DNA of 57,031 bases, taken from positions 1 through 57,031 of the forward strand of contig CASGAD010000013.1 in NCBI GenBank assembly GCA_949299335.1, given 5' to 3'. This document shows positions 17,753 to 27,577 of the stretch, one piece after another. The position numbers were made by a program, and so were the translations under genes. Numbering within the stretch: the first letter of the stretch is position 1; each line of letters starts with the position of its first letter. The notes beneath the pieces are model-generated. The model ran no database searches and had not been told where the DNA came from. It saw only the letters and a program-made list of their open reading frames with translations. Origin of the DNA: an uncultured bacterium. GTDB taxonomy: Bacteria > Bacillota_I > Bacilli_A > RFN20 > CAG-826.

Positions 17753-19026
17753 TAGATGTAAATTACATCATGCAAAACAAAGAGCATGTTAAAGAACTTT
17801 TAAAAAGAAAGTTATATGAAGCTGATATAGATGACTTATGCAAAAACATCGAAGAAAAGCGTAAGATTCAAAAACAAGTTGAAGACAATAAAGCTGAACA
17901 AAACAAATTATCTAAGTCAGTTCCACAAGTTAAAAAAGAAGGTGGAGATGTAAATAAGATTTTTGCTAAAGTTAAGGAACTTGCTGCACAAAATAAAGAA
18001 AGCGAAGCGAAATTAGAAAAGCTTGAAAAAGAAATAAATAGTGTCCTATTTGCTTTACCTAATTTACCTGATGAAGATTTATTACCAGGTGGAAAAGAAA
18101 ATAATAAGCCTATTAAAGTTTTTAAGGAAAAACCAAACTTCAATTTTAAAATTAAAAATCATGTTGAATTAGCAGAATCTTTAGGATTAATTGATTATGA
18201 TCGTGCTGCTAAAATCAGTGGACACGGAACATGGTTCTATACTAACTTAGGTGCTAGATTAGAACGGGCTTTAATTAATTTCTTTATCAGCGAACATCTT
18301 AAAGATGGATTTACATTTATGCTCCCACCTCATTTATTAAACTATGAAAGTGGCTTTACCGCAGGTCAATTCCCTAAATTTGAAGAAGATGTCTTTGAAA
18401 TTAAAGGAATGGAACCAATGAAATTCTTACTTCCTACTGCAGAAACAGCTTTAGTCAATTATTATAGAAATGAAATTCTTAATGAAGACGAATTACCTAA
18501 GAAATTTTTTGCTTATACACCTTGTTATCGTAAAGAAGCAGGTTCTTATAGAACAGAAGAAAGAGGTATGATTAGAGGCTATCAATTTAACAAAGTTGAA
18601 ATGGTCGAATACACTAAAGAAGATGATAGTGATAGAGCTTTTGAAGAGTTAGTTCATAAAGCACAAACATTACTTGAAAAATTAGGATTACACTTTAGAA
18701 TTTCTAAATTAGCTGCTGCAGATTGTTCGCATTCTATGGCAAGAACTTACGATTTAGAAGTTTACTTACCATCAATTGATATTTATAAAGAAGTGAGTAG
18801 TGTATCTAACGCAAGAAGTTATCAAGCAAGAAGAGGAATGATGCGTTATAGAGATAAAGATGGTAAAGTCCATTATATGCATACATTAAATGGAAGTGGA
18901 CTTGCTACATCACGTATTTTCCCAGCTATTTTAGAACAATATCAACAAGAAGATGGTAGTGTTTTAGTTCCTGAAGTTTTACAACCTTTCATGAGTGGAA
19001 TAAAAGTAATAAAACCTATTAAATAA
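17749..19026 (+). CDS. serS: Seryl-tRNA synthetase
   Basis: SerRS charges tRNA-Ser (and selenocysteine tRNA where present). Residues 1-105 form the long antiparallel coiled-coil arm that binds the tRNA long variable arm. The class II core has GHGTWFYTNLGARLERAL, LLPTAETALVNYY, motif 2 CYRKEAGSYRTEERGMIRG (its catalytic arginine) and motif 3 LNGSGLATSRIFPAILE. Length 425 is normal. The start overlaps the preceding gene as ATGA with AAAGGAG upstream. Confidence 0.97.
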   Translation: MIDVNYIMQNKEHVKELLKRKLYEADIDDLCKNIEEKRKIQKQVEDNKAEQNKLSKSVPQVKKEGGDVNKIFAKVKELAAQNKESEAKLEKLEKEINSVLFALPNLPDEDLLPGGKENNKPIKVFKEKPNFNFKIKNHVELAESLGLIDYDRAAKISGHGTWFYTNLGARLERALINFFISEHLKDGFTFMLPPHLLNYESGFTAGQFPKFEEDVFEIKGMEPMKFLLPTAETALVNYYRNEILNEDELPKKFFAYTPCYRKEAGSYRTEERGMIRGYQFNKVEMVEYTKEDDSDRAFEELVHKAQTLLEKLGLHFRISKLAAADCSHSMARTYDLEVYLPSIDIYKEVSSVSNARSYQARRGMMRYRDKDGKVHYMHTLNGSGLATSRIFPAILEQYQQEDGSVLVPEVLQPFMSGIKVIKPIK

Positions 19027-19039
19027 TTTAACTTTATTG

Positions 19040-19045
19040 TATAAT
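19040..19045 (+). promoter_or_regulatory. -10 box of the SRP RNA promoter
   Basis: TATAAT lies seven bases before the predicted 5' end of the SRP RNA. The -35 region would fall in the last codons of serS and is weak (CTATTA). Confidence 0.5.
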
Positions 19046-19051
19046 AATTAA

Positions 19052-19136
19052 GCCATTGCGAGTGAATGCTTCGAACCAGGTCAGGATGGAAACATAGCAG
19101 CCTTAAGATTTCTATTCATCTGTGCAATGGTTTTTT
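19052..19136 (+). ncRNA. ffs: Signal recognition particle RNA, short bacterial type
   Basis: The RNA is the scaffold of the signal recognition particle and binds Ffh. CCATTGC (19053-19059) pairs with GCAATGG (19124-19130), closing one long hairpin. The apex has the conserved Ffh-binding pattern CCAGGTCAGG..GGAAAC..AGCAGCC with a GAAA tetraloop. The T run 19131-19136 ends it. At about 80 bases it is the short 4.5S-like form without the Alu domain found in Bacillus. serS, SRP RNA and tadA also lie together in Bacillus-type genomes. Confidence 0.93.
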
Positions 19137-19224
19137 GTTTACAAAAACACGATTTAATCGAATGAATTTAATTAATTTTAAAAAACGATGAATATTTTCT
19201 AAATAAAGATGCTAAAATTTAAAT

Positions 19225-19677
19225 ATGATTAAAGATGATGCATATTATATGAATTTGGCTCTAAATGAAGCTAAAAAAGCTATTAAATATGGTGAAGTTC
19301 CAATTGGAGCGATAATTGTTGATAATTTAACCCACAAAGTTGTTTCAAAAGCTTTTAATTTAAAAGAAACAAGAAAAGATATATCAGCTCACGCTGAAAT
19401 TTTAGCCATTAAGAAAGCTGCTAAAAAATTAAATAATTGGAGACTTGATCATCACACAATATATGTAACTTTAGAGCCGTGTTTTATGTGTGCTAGCGCA
19501 ATTATTCAATCAAGACTTGAAAGAGTAGTTTTTTCTAATTATGACCCTATAATGGGTGGCTTAGGTGGGAATATCGATTTAACTAAACATCAAACAACAA
19601 ACTTAACAATAAAACAAGGAACTTTAGAAAAAGAATGTAAAGAATTACTTAACTCCTTTTTTAAAGATAAAAGATAA
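19225..19677 (+). CDS. tadA: tRNA(Arg)-specific adenosine-34 deaminase
   Basis: TadA deaminates the wobble adenosine of tRNA-Arg(ACG) to inosine, using one zinc ion. The 150-residue protein has AHAEILAI with the zinc histidine and catalytic glutamate, and PCFMCASAI with the two zinc cysteines. The start MIKDDAYYMNLALNEAKKA is typical. There is no Shine-Dalgarno sequence. TGCTAAAAT (19210-19218), an extended -10 box, ends six bases before the ATG, so the mRNA is probably leaderless. Confidence 0.94.
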   Translation: MIKDDAYYMNLALNEAKKAIKYGEVPIGAIIVDNLTHKVVSKAFNLKETRKDISAHAEILAIKKAAKKLNNWRLDHHTIYVTLEPCFMCASAIIQSRLERVVFSNYDPIMGGLGGNIDLTKHQTTNLTIKQGTLEKECKELLNSFFKDKR

Positions 19678-19774
19678 GTAAAATTTCTTAATTAATACTA
19701 AAAATTTTAATTTTTATTAAAATTTATTTTAATAATGTTGTAATCTATTAAGGTTAGTACTTTTAGGTGGGGTT

Positions 19775-22588
19775 ATGTTAGAACTAGTCAATATTACGAA
19801 GGATTATTATGTAGATAAAAAACCATTCAAGGCTTTACGAGGAATAAGCCTTTATTTTCCAAAGCAACAATTTTGCTCGATTTTAGGAGCTTCAGGCAGT
19901 GGTAAAACCACAATGTTAAATATCATTGGTGGATTAGATAAATATACTACTGGAGACTTATTAATAGAAAAGTTATCTACCAGAACCTATGATGATAAAG
20001 ACTGGGATAATTATAGAAATAAAAGAATAGGTTTTGTTTTTCAATCATATAACTTAATTCCTCAATTAAATATTTTAGATAATGTCGCAATGAGTTTAAC
20101 TCTTAATGGCGTATTTAAAAAAGAAAGAAATAAAAAAGCAAAACTTGCTTTAGATGCTGTTGGTTTAGAAGGTTTATATAATAAAATTCCTAATCAATTA
20201 AGTGGTGGTCAAATGCAAAGAGTCGCTATCGCTAGAGCTTTAATAAATGACCCAGAAATTATTTTAGCTGATGAACCTACAGGTGCTTTAGATAGTGTCA
20301 CTAGTATTCAAATAATGGAAATTTTAAAGAAAATTAGTGAAACTAAGCTAGTTATAATGGTTACTCATAATAGAGAACTTGCTGAAAAATATAGCGATAG
20401 AATTATTGAATTTAAAGATGGACTTGTAGTAAAAGATACTTACGCAAACATTATTGGATCTATTAAAGAAAAAGAAGATAAAGAATATATAAATACAAGC
20501 TCGTTAAAAAACTTTGAAATAATCGACGAAAAAAACAAAAAAAGAAACAAAAGCCCAAAAGAAAAGAAGTCATCAATGTCTTTTAGAACTTCTTTAAAGT
20601 TGTCTTTTATAAACTTATTAACTAAAAAAGGTAGAACAATCATGACTTCTATTGCAGGAAGTTTTGGTATTATTGGCGTTGCTTTAGTTTTAAGTGTCAA
20701 TAATGGTTTTGGAAATTATATTTCTAATATTGAAAAAGAAACCGCAAGTCAAATGCCAATAAATATTTCTTCTTATTCAATCACTTATAAAAAAGATCCC
20801 GATTATGTAGCAAACGAAGAATATACTGATAAAGAGGTAGTTTTGCCTTATAAAGAAAATGTAGGAACTCCAGAAATTACATATAATAACATTACTCAAA
20901 AGTATGTGAATTATTTAGATAAATTAAAAAACGAAGAGGAAATAATTAGCGATTACATTATTTCTTATTCTGATGAGTATTCTTTTAATTTAACAACTGA
21001 AAATCCAGTTACCGAAGAGTGCTATAAAGTAACTAATGGTAGCTTTATATCTTTAGGAGATGTAATAACTTCATTTACAGGACTACCAACTAATTTTTTT
21101 CATGTCCTTTATGGAGATTTAGAAGCGTATGATGTTATTGCTGGAGAATACGCTGATCCAAATAATAAAAACGAATTAATGCTTGTGGTTGATAGTAGAA
21201 ATCAAATCCCTTTAGAAGCACTTAAAGAATTAGGCTTTTATAATAAAGATGATGATTCAATAACAGATGATTATGCTACAGAACACCCAATAAGTTTTGA
21301 TGAAATTCTTTCTAAAAAATATAAAGTCTTTGCAAATAGCGAATATTATACTGAAAATCATAAGAGTGTTCCTCTTTCAGAAAACGAAGTTTATTATTAT
21401 TCTCAAAATGACTTGGATGAATTATTTAATGATTCCTCTAAAGGTATAGAACTAAAAATTACTGGAATTTTAAGACCTAAAGAAGGCACATTAATACAAA
21501 CGATGTCTGCTGGATTATGTTATCAAAAATCATTACAAGATTATTTAGTTGAAAAGAATTCTAGTGATTCAATTTATGAAAACATTAGAAATAATGTTAC
21601 TTGGAAAGAAGGAATGTCGGCAACTGATTTTATTACAGATTTCCAAGCCTTAGCTTCTCAAATTACTGATAGTTCAAATTCTTCAACTTTCTCAAATTCA
21701 TTTAATAATCTTTTTAATAAATATTTTGATTTTTATTCTATCTTTAATGGTGAATCTTCTAGTGGAGAAAATAGTGAGTACACGATTAGTAATTATTTAA
21801 CTTGGGCTCATTCGATTGGAGCAGATATAGTTGACGACGAATTAAAAAGTGGAGGAGTAACTGCTTTAGCAGAATACTTAGAACTTTCGATTAAGTTTAT
21901 TGCTGAATATGCCTTTGGCTTAGAATCTTCACTCTATAAAGCTTATCCTTATATCGTAAGCTTAATTGGCTATATGAATAGTTATAATAACATTGAAAAT
22001 GTAATTATTTTCCCTATTGATTTATCTAGTAAAACTAAGCTTTTAGAGGCTTTAGATTCTTTTAATGAAATTGACTCCTCAGATGTACCTGATCATGCCG
22101 CAAATAGCGATGAAGTTGTTATTTATACAGACTTAATTGGTTCATTTACTTCTGGAATTACCGAAATGATTGATATTATAGCAGTAGTATTAATTGTTTT
22201 TGCTTCGATTTCTTTAGTTGTAAGTTGTGTAATGACTGGAATCATTACTTATGTTAGTGTTATAGAAAGGACTAAAGAAATAGGTATTTTAAGAGCTTTA
22301 GGAGCTAGAAAAAAAGATGTTGGAAACCTATTTGAGGCAGAATGTGTGTTTATTGGATTAGGAAGTGGTGTATTTGGTTGCTTAGTTGCTGATTTAATTA
22401 CCATTCCAATTAACATAATTATTAATGCTTTGTATCCTTCATATAATATTGGTAATATTGCTGATTTAAGTTATGGAAGTGTAATTTTATTGATTGTTAT
22501 TTCGGTAGCGTTAACATTCTTAAGTAGTTTATTACCAGCCAGAGCAGCAGCTAAAAAGGATCCTGTAATTGCGTTAAGGAGTGAATAA
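19775..22588 (+). CDS. MacB-like ABC exporter, ATPase fused to FtsX-type permease
   Basis: The protein joins an ABC ATPase (residues 1-225) to an FtsX/MacB-type permease. The ATPase has GASGSGKTT near 37, [15 protein letters not shown], and Walker [13 protein letters not shown] charged linker (about 235-265) leads to the first membrane helix (about 290-310), then an outer domain of about 400 residues rich in acidic and serine residues, then three C-terminal helices, with the FtsX pattern RTKEIGILRALGARKKDV between the first two of them. Such pumps act by mechanotransmission and often export peptides, lipoproteins or antibiotics. The substrate is unknown. AGGTGG precedes the start. It shares one base with the P-type ATPase gene. 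Confidence 0.85.
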   Translation: MLELVNITKDYYVDKKPFKALRGISLYFPKQQFCSILGASGSGKTTMLNIIGGLDKYTTGDLLIEKLSTRTYDDKDWDNYRNKRIGFVFQSYNLIPQLNILDNVAMSLTLNGVFKKERNKKAKLALDAVGLEGLYNKIPNQLSGGQMQRVAIARALINDPEIILADEPTGALDSVTSIQIMEILKKISETKLVIMVTHNRELAEKYSDRIIEFKDGLVVKDTYANIIGSIKEKEDKEYINTSSLKNFEIIDEKNKKRNKSPKEKKSSMSFRTSLKLSFINLLTKKGRTIMTSIAGSFGIIGVALVLSVNNGFGNYISNIEKETASQMPINISSYSITYKKDPDYVANEEYTDKEVVLPYKENVGTPEITYNNITQKYVNYLDKLKNEEEIISDYIISYSDEYSFNLTTENPVTEECYKVTNGSFISLGDVITSFTGLPTNFFHVLYGDLEAYDVIAGEYADPNNKNELMLVVDSRNQIPLEALKELGFYNKDDDSITDDYATEHPISFDEILSKKYKVFANSEYYTENHKSVPLSENEVYYYSQNDLDELFNDSSKGIELKITGILRPKEGTLIQTMSAGLCYQKSLQDYLVEKNSSDSIYENIRNNVTWKEGMSATDFITDFQALASQITDSSNSSTFSNSFNNLFNKYFDFYSIFNGESSSGENSEYTISNYLTWAHSIGADIVDDELKSGGVTALAEYLELSIKFIAEYAFGLESSLYKAYPYIVSLIGYMNSYNNIENVIIFPIDLSSKTKLLEALDSFNEIDSSDVPDHAANSDEVVIYTDLIGSFTSGITEMIDIIAVVLIVFASISLVVSCVMTGIITYVSVIERTKEIGILRALGARKKDVGNLFEAECVFIGLGSGVFGCLVADLITIPINIIINALYPSYNIGNIADLSYGSVILLIVISVALTFLSSLLPARAAAKKDPVIALRSE

Positions 22589-25086
22589 TGGAGATTATTA
22601 AGGGAAAATATATTCGATATTACGATGTTTCTCCTGAAAGCGGATTAAATGATGATCAGATTCAAGAAAGATTAAATCATAACGCAATCAATAAAGAGAA
22701 ACACGCAACAAAGATAAATTATTTTCAAATTATCTTTAAAAATGTATTTACCTTTTTTAATATTTTACTTTTTTGTATTGCAGCGATATTAATGTATTTC
22801 CAATTATGGACAAACTTAATATTTTTAGTTATTTTGTTTGCTAATTTAATTATTGGTTTATTTCAAGATATAAGAGCTAAAATCATAGTTGATAAATTAA
22901 CTTTAGTTCAAAAAAATAAAATCACGGTAATTAGAGAAGGAAGAAAACAAGAAGTTTATAGTGATGAATTATTTTTAGATGATATTGCTATTTTAAAAGG
23001 TAATGATTTAGTCCCTTGCGACTCGGTTGTTTTAAGTGGAAAGTGTAGTTGTAACGAATCTATATTAACTGGAGAAAGTGAAACAGTTAAAAAAGAAGTT
23101 GGGTCAACTTTATTAAGCGGAAGTTATATTACTAGTGGAGAAGTTATTTGTAGAATCGATAAAATTGCTGGTGATAATTACATTAATAAACTTCAAAAGC
23201 AATCAAGAGAATTTAAATCTTCAAGATCGCAACTTTATATTCAACTAAACCAAATTTTTAAAGTAATCACCATCTTTGTTATTATTTTAGGGGCTGCCCA
23301 AATCACAACAGGTATTATAAGGTTATTAAATTCTCACATTGAAATAACTTTTGAGTTAGTTAGTATGAATTTAATTAAGCCACTAGCTGGAGCTATTATC
23401 TCATTAATTCCTAGTGGTATGTATTTACTAGCTTCTACCTCTTTAACAGTTGGCGTTATTAATTTATCTAAAAATAAAGTCCTTGTTAATGACATGTATT
23501 CATTAGATACATTAGCTAGAGTTGACACTTTATGTATTGATAAAACAGGTACGATTACAGATGGCACAATGGCTGTTAAAGAATATATTAAAATAGATCA
23601 AAATTACCCAGTTTTGCAGGATTTTAATAACATAATGTCGTCATTTAACGCTGCACTTAACGATACAAACTTTACAGCATTAGCTCTTTTAAAACGTTTT
23701 GGAGATGAAGCGTACTATAAAAAAGATAGGGTTATAAATTTTGATAGTGAAAGAAAATATAGCGCTGCTACTTTAAAAAACTTAGGAACAATTGCAATAG
23801 GTGCTTATGGATTTATTCCTTTTCCTAAAGATGATTTTATAGAAAATAAAATCAATAAGCTTAGTGAAAGTGGCGAAAGGACTCTTGTGGTTGGGTATTC
23901 ACCAAATTCAATTGATGAAAACGATAATTTACCTAATGATTTAGTATGTATTGCGATCATAGTAATTGAAGATCATATTAAAGATGATGCAAAAGTAATT
24001 TTAGATTGGTTTAAAAATAACGATGTAGATATTAAAGTTATTAGCGGTGACAACTATTTAACTGTTCAAAAAATCGCTACAGAGGTTAAATTAAAAAATG
24101 CAGATAAAGGTGTATCTTTAATGGATAAAAGTGAAGAAGAAGTTAAAGAACTTGCTAAGCACAATACTGTTTTTGGAAGAGTTTCACCTGAACAAAAGAA
24201 ATTTATTGTTGAATCACTTAAAGAAGAAGGACATATCGTTGCAATGTTTGGCGATGGAGTTAATGATATTTTAGCTTTTAAAGCAAGCGATGTTTCAATT
24301 AGTGTGGCAAACGGAGCTGGGGCAGCTAAAGATTTAGCAAATTTAATTTTAATAGATAATATGTTTAGTTCTTTGCCTTCAATCGTTGCTCAAGGTAGAC
24401 GCGTTATTAATAATCTTCAAAGAACATGTTCTTTATTTTTAGTTAAAACTGCATTTTCAATAATTTTAAATATTTTCTTCCTAATATTTAGCTTTGCTAC
24501 TGGATATGGATGGCCATTCTCCCCATCAAGCTTCTATGCATGGGAATTCTGCTCTATTGGATTAAGTGCATTCCTTCTTGCTCTTGAGCCAAATAATGAA
24601 AGAATTAAAGGTGGGTTTATTAAAAATATTACTAAAAGAGCAATCCCTAATGCGGTAGTTTTAGCCTTAACAATTATGCTACTTTACACATATTTTGCTT
24701 ATACAGATGTATTTAATAATAACTTAAATATTTATAGATCAATTGCAACTTATGTAATTTCAATCGGATCTATGATGGTTTTATTTGAAGTGTGCTTCCC
24801 ATTAAATAAATATAGAAGTATAGTCTTCGGAATTGCGTTTTTAATGTGTATAGCTTTATTTGCTTGGTCAATTTATGGTACAAACTGGCTAGATTTATAC
24901 CCAACAACAGCCCCTAGATATTTAGGAAGTGAAGCGATTTTAACAATACTAATTGTAGTAATAATTTTATTTGTAATCTTAGTATTAAAATGGTTTATCA
25001 ATTATCTAATCACGAATAAAAATGATAATATAATTACAAGAATGTTAAAAAAGGTTAAACATGAAAAACACAGAACAAGAAATTAA
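22588..25086 (+). CDS. P-type cation-transporting ATPase, Exp7/CtpE-like
   Basis: This is an ion-pumping P-type ATPase of 832 residues. It has the actuator motif LTGES, the phosphorylation site DKTGTITDG near residue 317, and the hinge GDGVNDILAFKASDVSI. Membrane segment 4 has LIPSGMYLL instead of the PEGL of Ca pumps or CPC of heavy-metal pumps. That pattern is typical of the poorly known Exp7/CtpE group; CtpE has been linked to Ca2+ uptake. No N-terminal metal-binding domain is present. Its ATG overlaps the ABC gene stop (TAATG), so the two are co-translated. The subfamily call is inference. Confidence 0.8.
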   Translation: MEIIKGKYIRYYDVSPESGLNDDQIQERLNHNAINKEKHATKINYFQIIFKNVFTFFNILLFCIAAILMYFQLWTNLIFLVILFANLIIGLFQDIRAKIIVDKLTLVQKNKITVIREGRKQEVYSDELFLDDIAILKGNDLVPCDSVVLSGKCSCNESILTGESETVKKEVGSTLLSGSYITSGEVICRIDKIAGDNYINKLQKQSREFKSSRSQLYIQLNQIFKVITIFVIILGAAQITTGIIRLLNSHIEITFELVSMNLIKPLAGAIISLIPSGMYLLASTSLTVGVINLSKNKVLVNDMYSLDTLARVDTLCIDKTGTITDGTMAVKEYIKIDQNYPVLQDFNNIMSSFNAALNDTNFTALALLKRFGDEAYYKKDRVINFDSERKYSAATLKNLGTIAIGAYGFIPFPKDDFIENKINKLSESGERTLVVGYSPNSIDENDNLPNDLVCIAIIVIEDHIKDDAKVILDWFKNNDVDIKVISGDNYLTVQKIATEVKLKNADKGVSLMDKSEEEVKELAKHNTVFGRVSPEQKKFIVESLKEEGHIVAMFGDGVNDILAFKASDVSISVANGAGAAKDLANLILIDNMFSSLPSIVAQGRRVINNLQRTCSLFLVKTAFSIILNIFFLIFSFATGYGWPFSPSSFYAWEFCSIGLSAFLLALEPNNERIKGGFIKNITKRAIPNAVVLALTIMLLYTYFAYTDVFNNNLNIYRSIATYVISIGSMMVLFEVCFPLNKYRSIVFGIAFLMCIALFAWSIYGTNWLDLYPTTAPRYLGSEAILTILIVVIILFVILVLKWFINYLITNKNDNIITRMLKKVKHEKHRTRN

Positions 25087-25594
25087 AAAAGCGTTTATTA
25101 ATTTATTAAAAACGCATGATATAGAGTCGATTGATGTCAAAATGATTTGTGATTCATTAAATATCAAAAGGCAGTCTTTTTATTATCATTATAAAAATAT
25201 ATATGATGTTATATATTCTTTCTTTGAAAGTAATGATTTGAAAATAAATGAAACAGATGATTTTGATACCATAATTATTAACTTAATTAATTATTTATTT
25301 TTAAACGAGGATTTTAATAGAGAGATACTAAAGAGCAGTGCTAAAGATGTTTTAGAGGAGTTTTCCTTTAGTTATTTATATCGAGCTTTAAATAATTTAC
25401 TTAAAAGTTATGACTTAAGAATAGATGGAATTAAAGATATTAGTCGATACTTAAGTAAGGCTACAAGTTCACAAATTCTTTATTATTTTGGTCATGAAGA
25501 CTATTTAAAAGATGAAATATATCAAAAGATTACTTATTTAATTAATAAGGATATTATTGCTTATGTGGTTAAAAACTATAAGCAACTTAATTAA
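25061..25594 (+). CDS. TetR family transcriptional regulator
   Basis: The 177-residue protein has an N-terminal TetR helix-turn-helix: KKAFINLLKTHDIESIDVK, then ICDSLNIKRQSFYYHYKNIYDVIY (about residues 28-50). The rest is a helical ligand-sensing domain of the short TetR_C type. AAAGG lies before the start. Its first 26 bases overlap the end of the P-type ATPase gene, so it most likely controls the exporter/ATPase operon in which it lies. Confidence 0.82.
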   Translation: MKNTEQEIKKAFINLLKTHDIESIDVKMICDSLNIKRQSFYYHYKNIYDVIYSFFESNDLKINETDDFDTIIINLINYLFLNEDFNREILKSSAKDVLEEFSFSYLYRALNNLLKSYDLRIDGIKDISRYLSKATSSQILYYFGHEDYLKDEIYQKITYLINKDIIAYVVKNYKQLN

Positions 25595-25635
25595 TTATTT
25601 ACATAAGGGTTTTGGGCTTTTAAAATAAATTAAAT

Positions 25636-25662
25636 ATCAAAACTTCTTATTAGACGTTTGAT
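25636..25662. promoter_or_regulatory. Inverted repeat before the M50-like gene
   Basis: ATCAAA (25636-25641) and TTTGAT (25657-25662) are inverted arms 15 bases apart, just upstream of the GGGAGGAAA ribosome site. It could be a regulator site or a weak leader hairpin. Confidence 0.25.
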
Positions 25663-25679
25663 CAATAGGGAGGAAATGT

Positions 25680-26831
25680 ATGACAAAAGAAGATTTTTAT
25701 AGCATATTGATCTATGTATTAATGGCAATTATTGTTCTAGCGACTGGGTTTGCTGTTATTAGACCTGCAATGGAAGATGGATATCTAGCTGTTAGTGCTG
25801 GTAGTAATTTTGCTTTTTTACTTTTATCATTATTAATTGCAATTTTAATTAATGTATTTTTACTTGAGATTGGACATTATATCGGAGCCAAAATGGGTGG
25901 ATATAATGTTTTGTCTTTTAATATCCTTGGATTTTGCTTTTATAAACAAGAAGTTAATGGTAAATATGTAACCAAGTTTAAATTTAAATCATTTGATGGA
26001 TTTACTGGTGAAACAATCATTGAACCTAAAAAAGAAAAAGCTAATCCTATGTTTTATGTCTTTGTTCCATTAATTTTGCTTTTATTACAATTTGTTGCCT
26101 TATATTGTGTTTTAACATTTATAGAAAGTTCAAAAGAAACTGATTCGATTTTACTTTTTATTAAATATGGCGTAATTGTTTTAAGTGCAATTGGTGGATG
26201 TTTTATAGTTTATAATTATTTCCCAGCAAGAATTGATACATTAACTGATGGCTATAGACTAGTCTTATTAAATAAAAAAGTTAATGTTGATGCATACAAT
26301 ATGAAGTTACAAGTTGAAGCAGATAAATTCTTTAATAGAGAAAGCAAGGCGATGGAACCATTTGAGGTTATAACAGACTTTACAGCCCGTACTAATTTAG
26401 AAATCGCAACATTAAAACTAAATAATGATAACTATGAAGAGGCTCTTGCAATAATTGACAACACATTAAAAGAACCTAAAAAGATGTCACATTCAACGAG
26501 AAATTACATCTTAATGACTAAATCATATATTTATTTTTTAAGCAAAGATTTAGAAGAAGCAACTAAATTTTATATGGACACATTTAATTCAGATTTGAAA
26601 AATAAAATTAGAGCTTGCAAGGATTATCCTGAAATTAGGCTATATATTCTATATGCAGGATTAGTTGAAAAAACTATAAGCGAAATAGAGTTTGCTTTAG
26701 AAAAGAAAAAGAAAGTTGATAATCGTGTGAGTGATGGAGAAGCCGCTACCGAGGACGTCTTAATTAAAAAATCACTTAATAAAGTTTACTCAGAATACCC
26801 TGAATTAGAGGAAGTAAAAAAAGGAGCTTAG
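25680..26831 (+). CDS. M50/site-2-protease-like membrane protein with a degenerate zinc motif
   Basis: The 383-residue protein has about five membrane segments in its first 185 residues and a soluble helical C-terminus (about 200-380) that looks TPR-like. The second membrane segment carries LEIGHYIGAKMGGY (E63, H66), which matches the HExxH motif of site-2 proteases except that Leu replaces the first zinc histidine. TDGYRL (D190) stands where the third ligand, the aspartate of LDG, lies. The fold match is inference from motif order and spacing. It may be an inactive relative. GGGAGG precedes the ATG and a strong terminator follows. Confidence 0.6.
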   Translation: MTKEDFYSILIYVLMAIIVLATGFAVIRPAMEDGYLAVSAGSNFAFLLLSLLIAILINVFLLEIGHYIGAKMGGYNVLSFNILGFCFYKQEVNGKYVTKFKFKSFDGFTGETIIEPKKEKANPMFYVFVPLILLLLQFVALYCVLTFIESSKETDSILLFIKYGVIVLSAIGGCFIVYNYFPARIDTLTDGYRLVLLNKKVNVDAYNMKLQVEADKFFNRESKAMEPFEVITDFTARTNLEIATLKLNNDNYEEALAIIDNTLKEPKKMSHSTRNYILMTKSYIYFLSKDLEEATKFYMDTFNSDLKNKIRACKDYPEIRLYILYAGLVEKTISEIEFALEKKKKVDNRVSDGEAATEDVLIKKSLNKVYSEYPELEEVKKGA

Positions 26832-26844
26832 ATGGCTCCTTTTT
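26819..26844 (+). terminator. Terminator of the M50-like gene
   Basis: AAGGAGC (26821-26827) pairs with GCTCCTT (26835-26841), followed by a T run. The stop codon lies in the loop. Confidence 0.7.
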
Positions 26845-26913
26845 AAGTTGGTTAATATAATTTTAATAATTAACTCTTAGTTAATATAATAAAAGAAAAA
26901 AGTTAGGTTAAAT

Positions 26914-27477
26914 TTATTTAGTTTCTTCTTTTGTTTCTTTAGCTTTTAATGTATCTCGAATTTCTAATAAAACATCTAGTTCGGTAGGTTTTTTAGGCTC
27001 AGGCTCTTTAGTAACAGGTCTTAATTCTGGATGCTTTTGATAATACTTTTCAAGCTCTGCGGCTTTAAGTTTATCTTTTTTAGACTTTAAATATGTAAAT
27101 GTTTTTAATAGAACAAATAAGAATAAAGCAACAGCAAAGAAATTAATAATCGCGTTAATAAATGCTCCCCAATCGATAATATTTACTACATCGGCGTCAT
27201 ATGTGACTCCCCGATATTGCACTGTATTTTGAGTAGATTCAGTCACCATAGCCGCGCTAGGATTTAAAACTGTGACTAATCCATCTATGCCGCCATTAGG
27301 AATAGCGAAAGTAATAATTGGCATTAATATTCCTTTAACTAACGAATTAACAATAGCGGTAAAAGCAGAACCGATAATAACACCGATTGCCATATCAATT
27401 ACATTACCTTTAGTTATAAACTTTTTAAATTCTTCAACAAGTTCTTTTCTTTTAGCTTTCATATATCTAATTACCTC
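26914..27477 (-). CDS. mscL: Large-conductance mechanosensitive channel
   Basis: MscL is a pentameric channel that opens under membrane tension to release solutes during hypo-osmotic shock. It has the family start KELVEEFKKFITKGNVIDMAIGVIIGSAFTAIVNSLV with the first membrane helix, and a second helix near residues 90-110. An upstream ATG at 27513 is in frame, but the ATG at 27477 has GAGG upstream and gives the normal N-terminus (187 residues). The cytoplasmic tail is longer than usual and rich in Lys, Glu and Pro (PEPKKPTELDV). A TATAAT (minus strand, about 27496-27501) supplies its promoter. Confidence 0.92.
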   Translation of the reverse strand, partial: EVIRYMKAKRKELVEEFKKFITKGNVIDMAIGVIIGSAFTAIVNSLVKGILMPIITFAIPNGGIDGLVTVLNPSAAMVTESTQNTVQYRGVTYDADVVNIIDWGAFINAIINFFAVALFLFVLLKTFTYLKSKKDKLKAAELEKYYQKHPELRPVTKEPEPKKPTELDVLLEIRDTLKAKETKEETK

Positions 27478-27577
27478 GAATGAAATGCTATCAAAATTAT
27501 ACTTTCTTTTCAATCAAAAGTATCAATTAAAGCCGCATTAATGATATTATATTAATATAAATCGAAAGGAACTAATC

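Noticed and set aside
19702-19725. AT-only inverted repeat after tadA
   Set aside because: Nine A-T pairs without a clear T run; not a convincing terminator.
27478-27513. Longer N-terminus for mscL
   Set aside because: GAGG and the family start point to the ATG at 27477.
27499-27523. Inverted repeat ATACTTT..AAAGTAT in the mscL-degV gap
   Set aside because: Short arms in AT-rich DNA overlapping the mscL promoter; too weak to call an operator.
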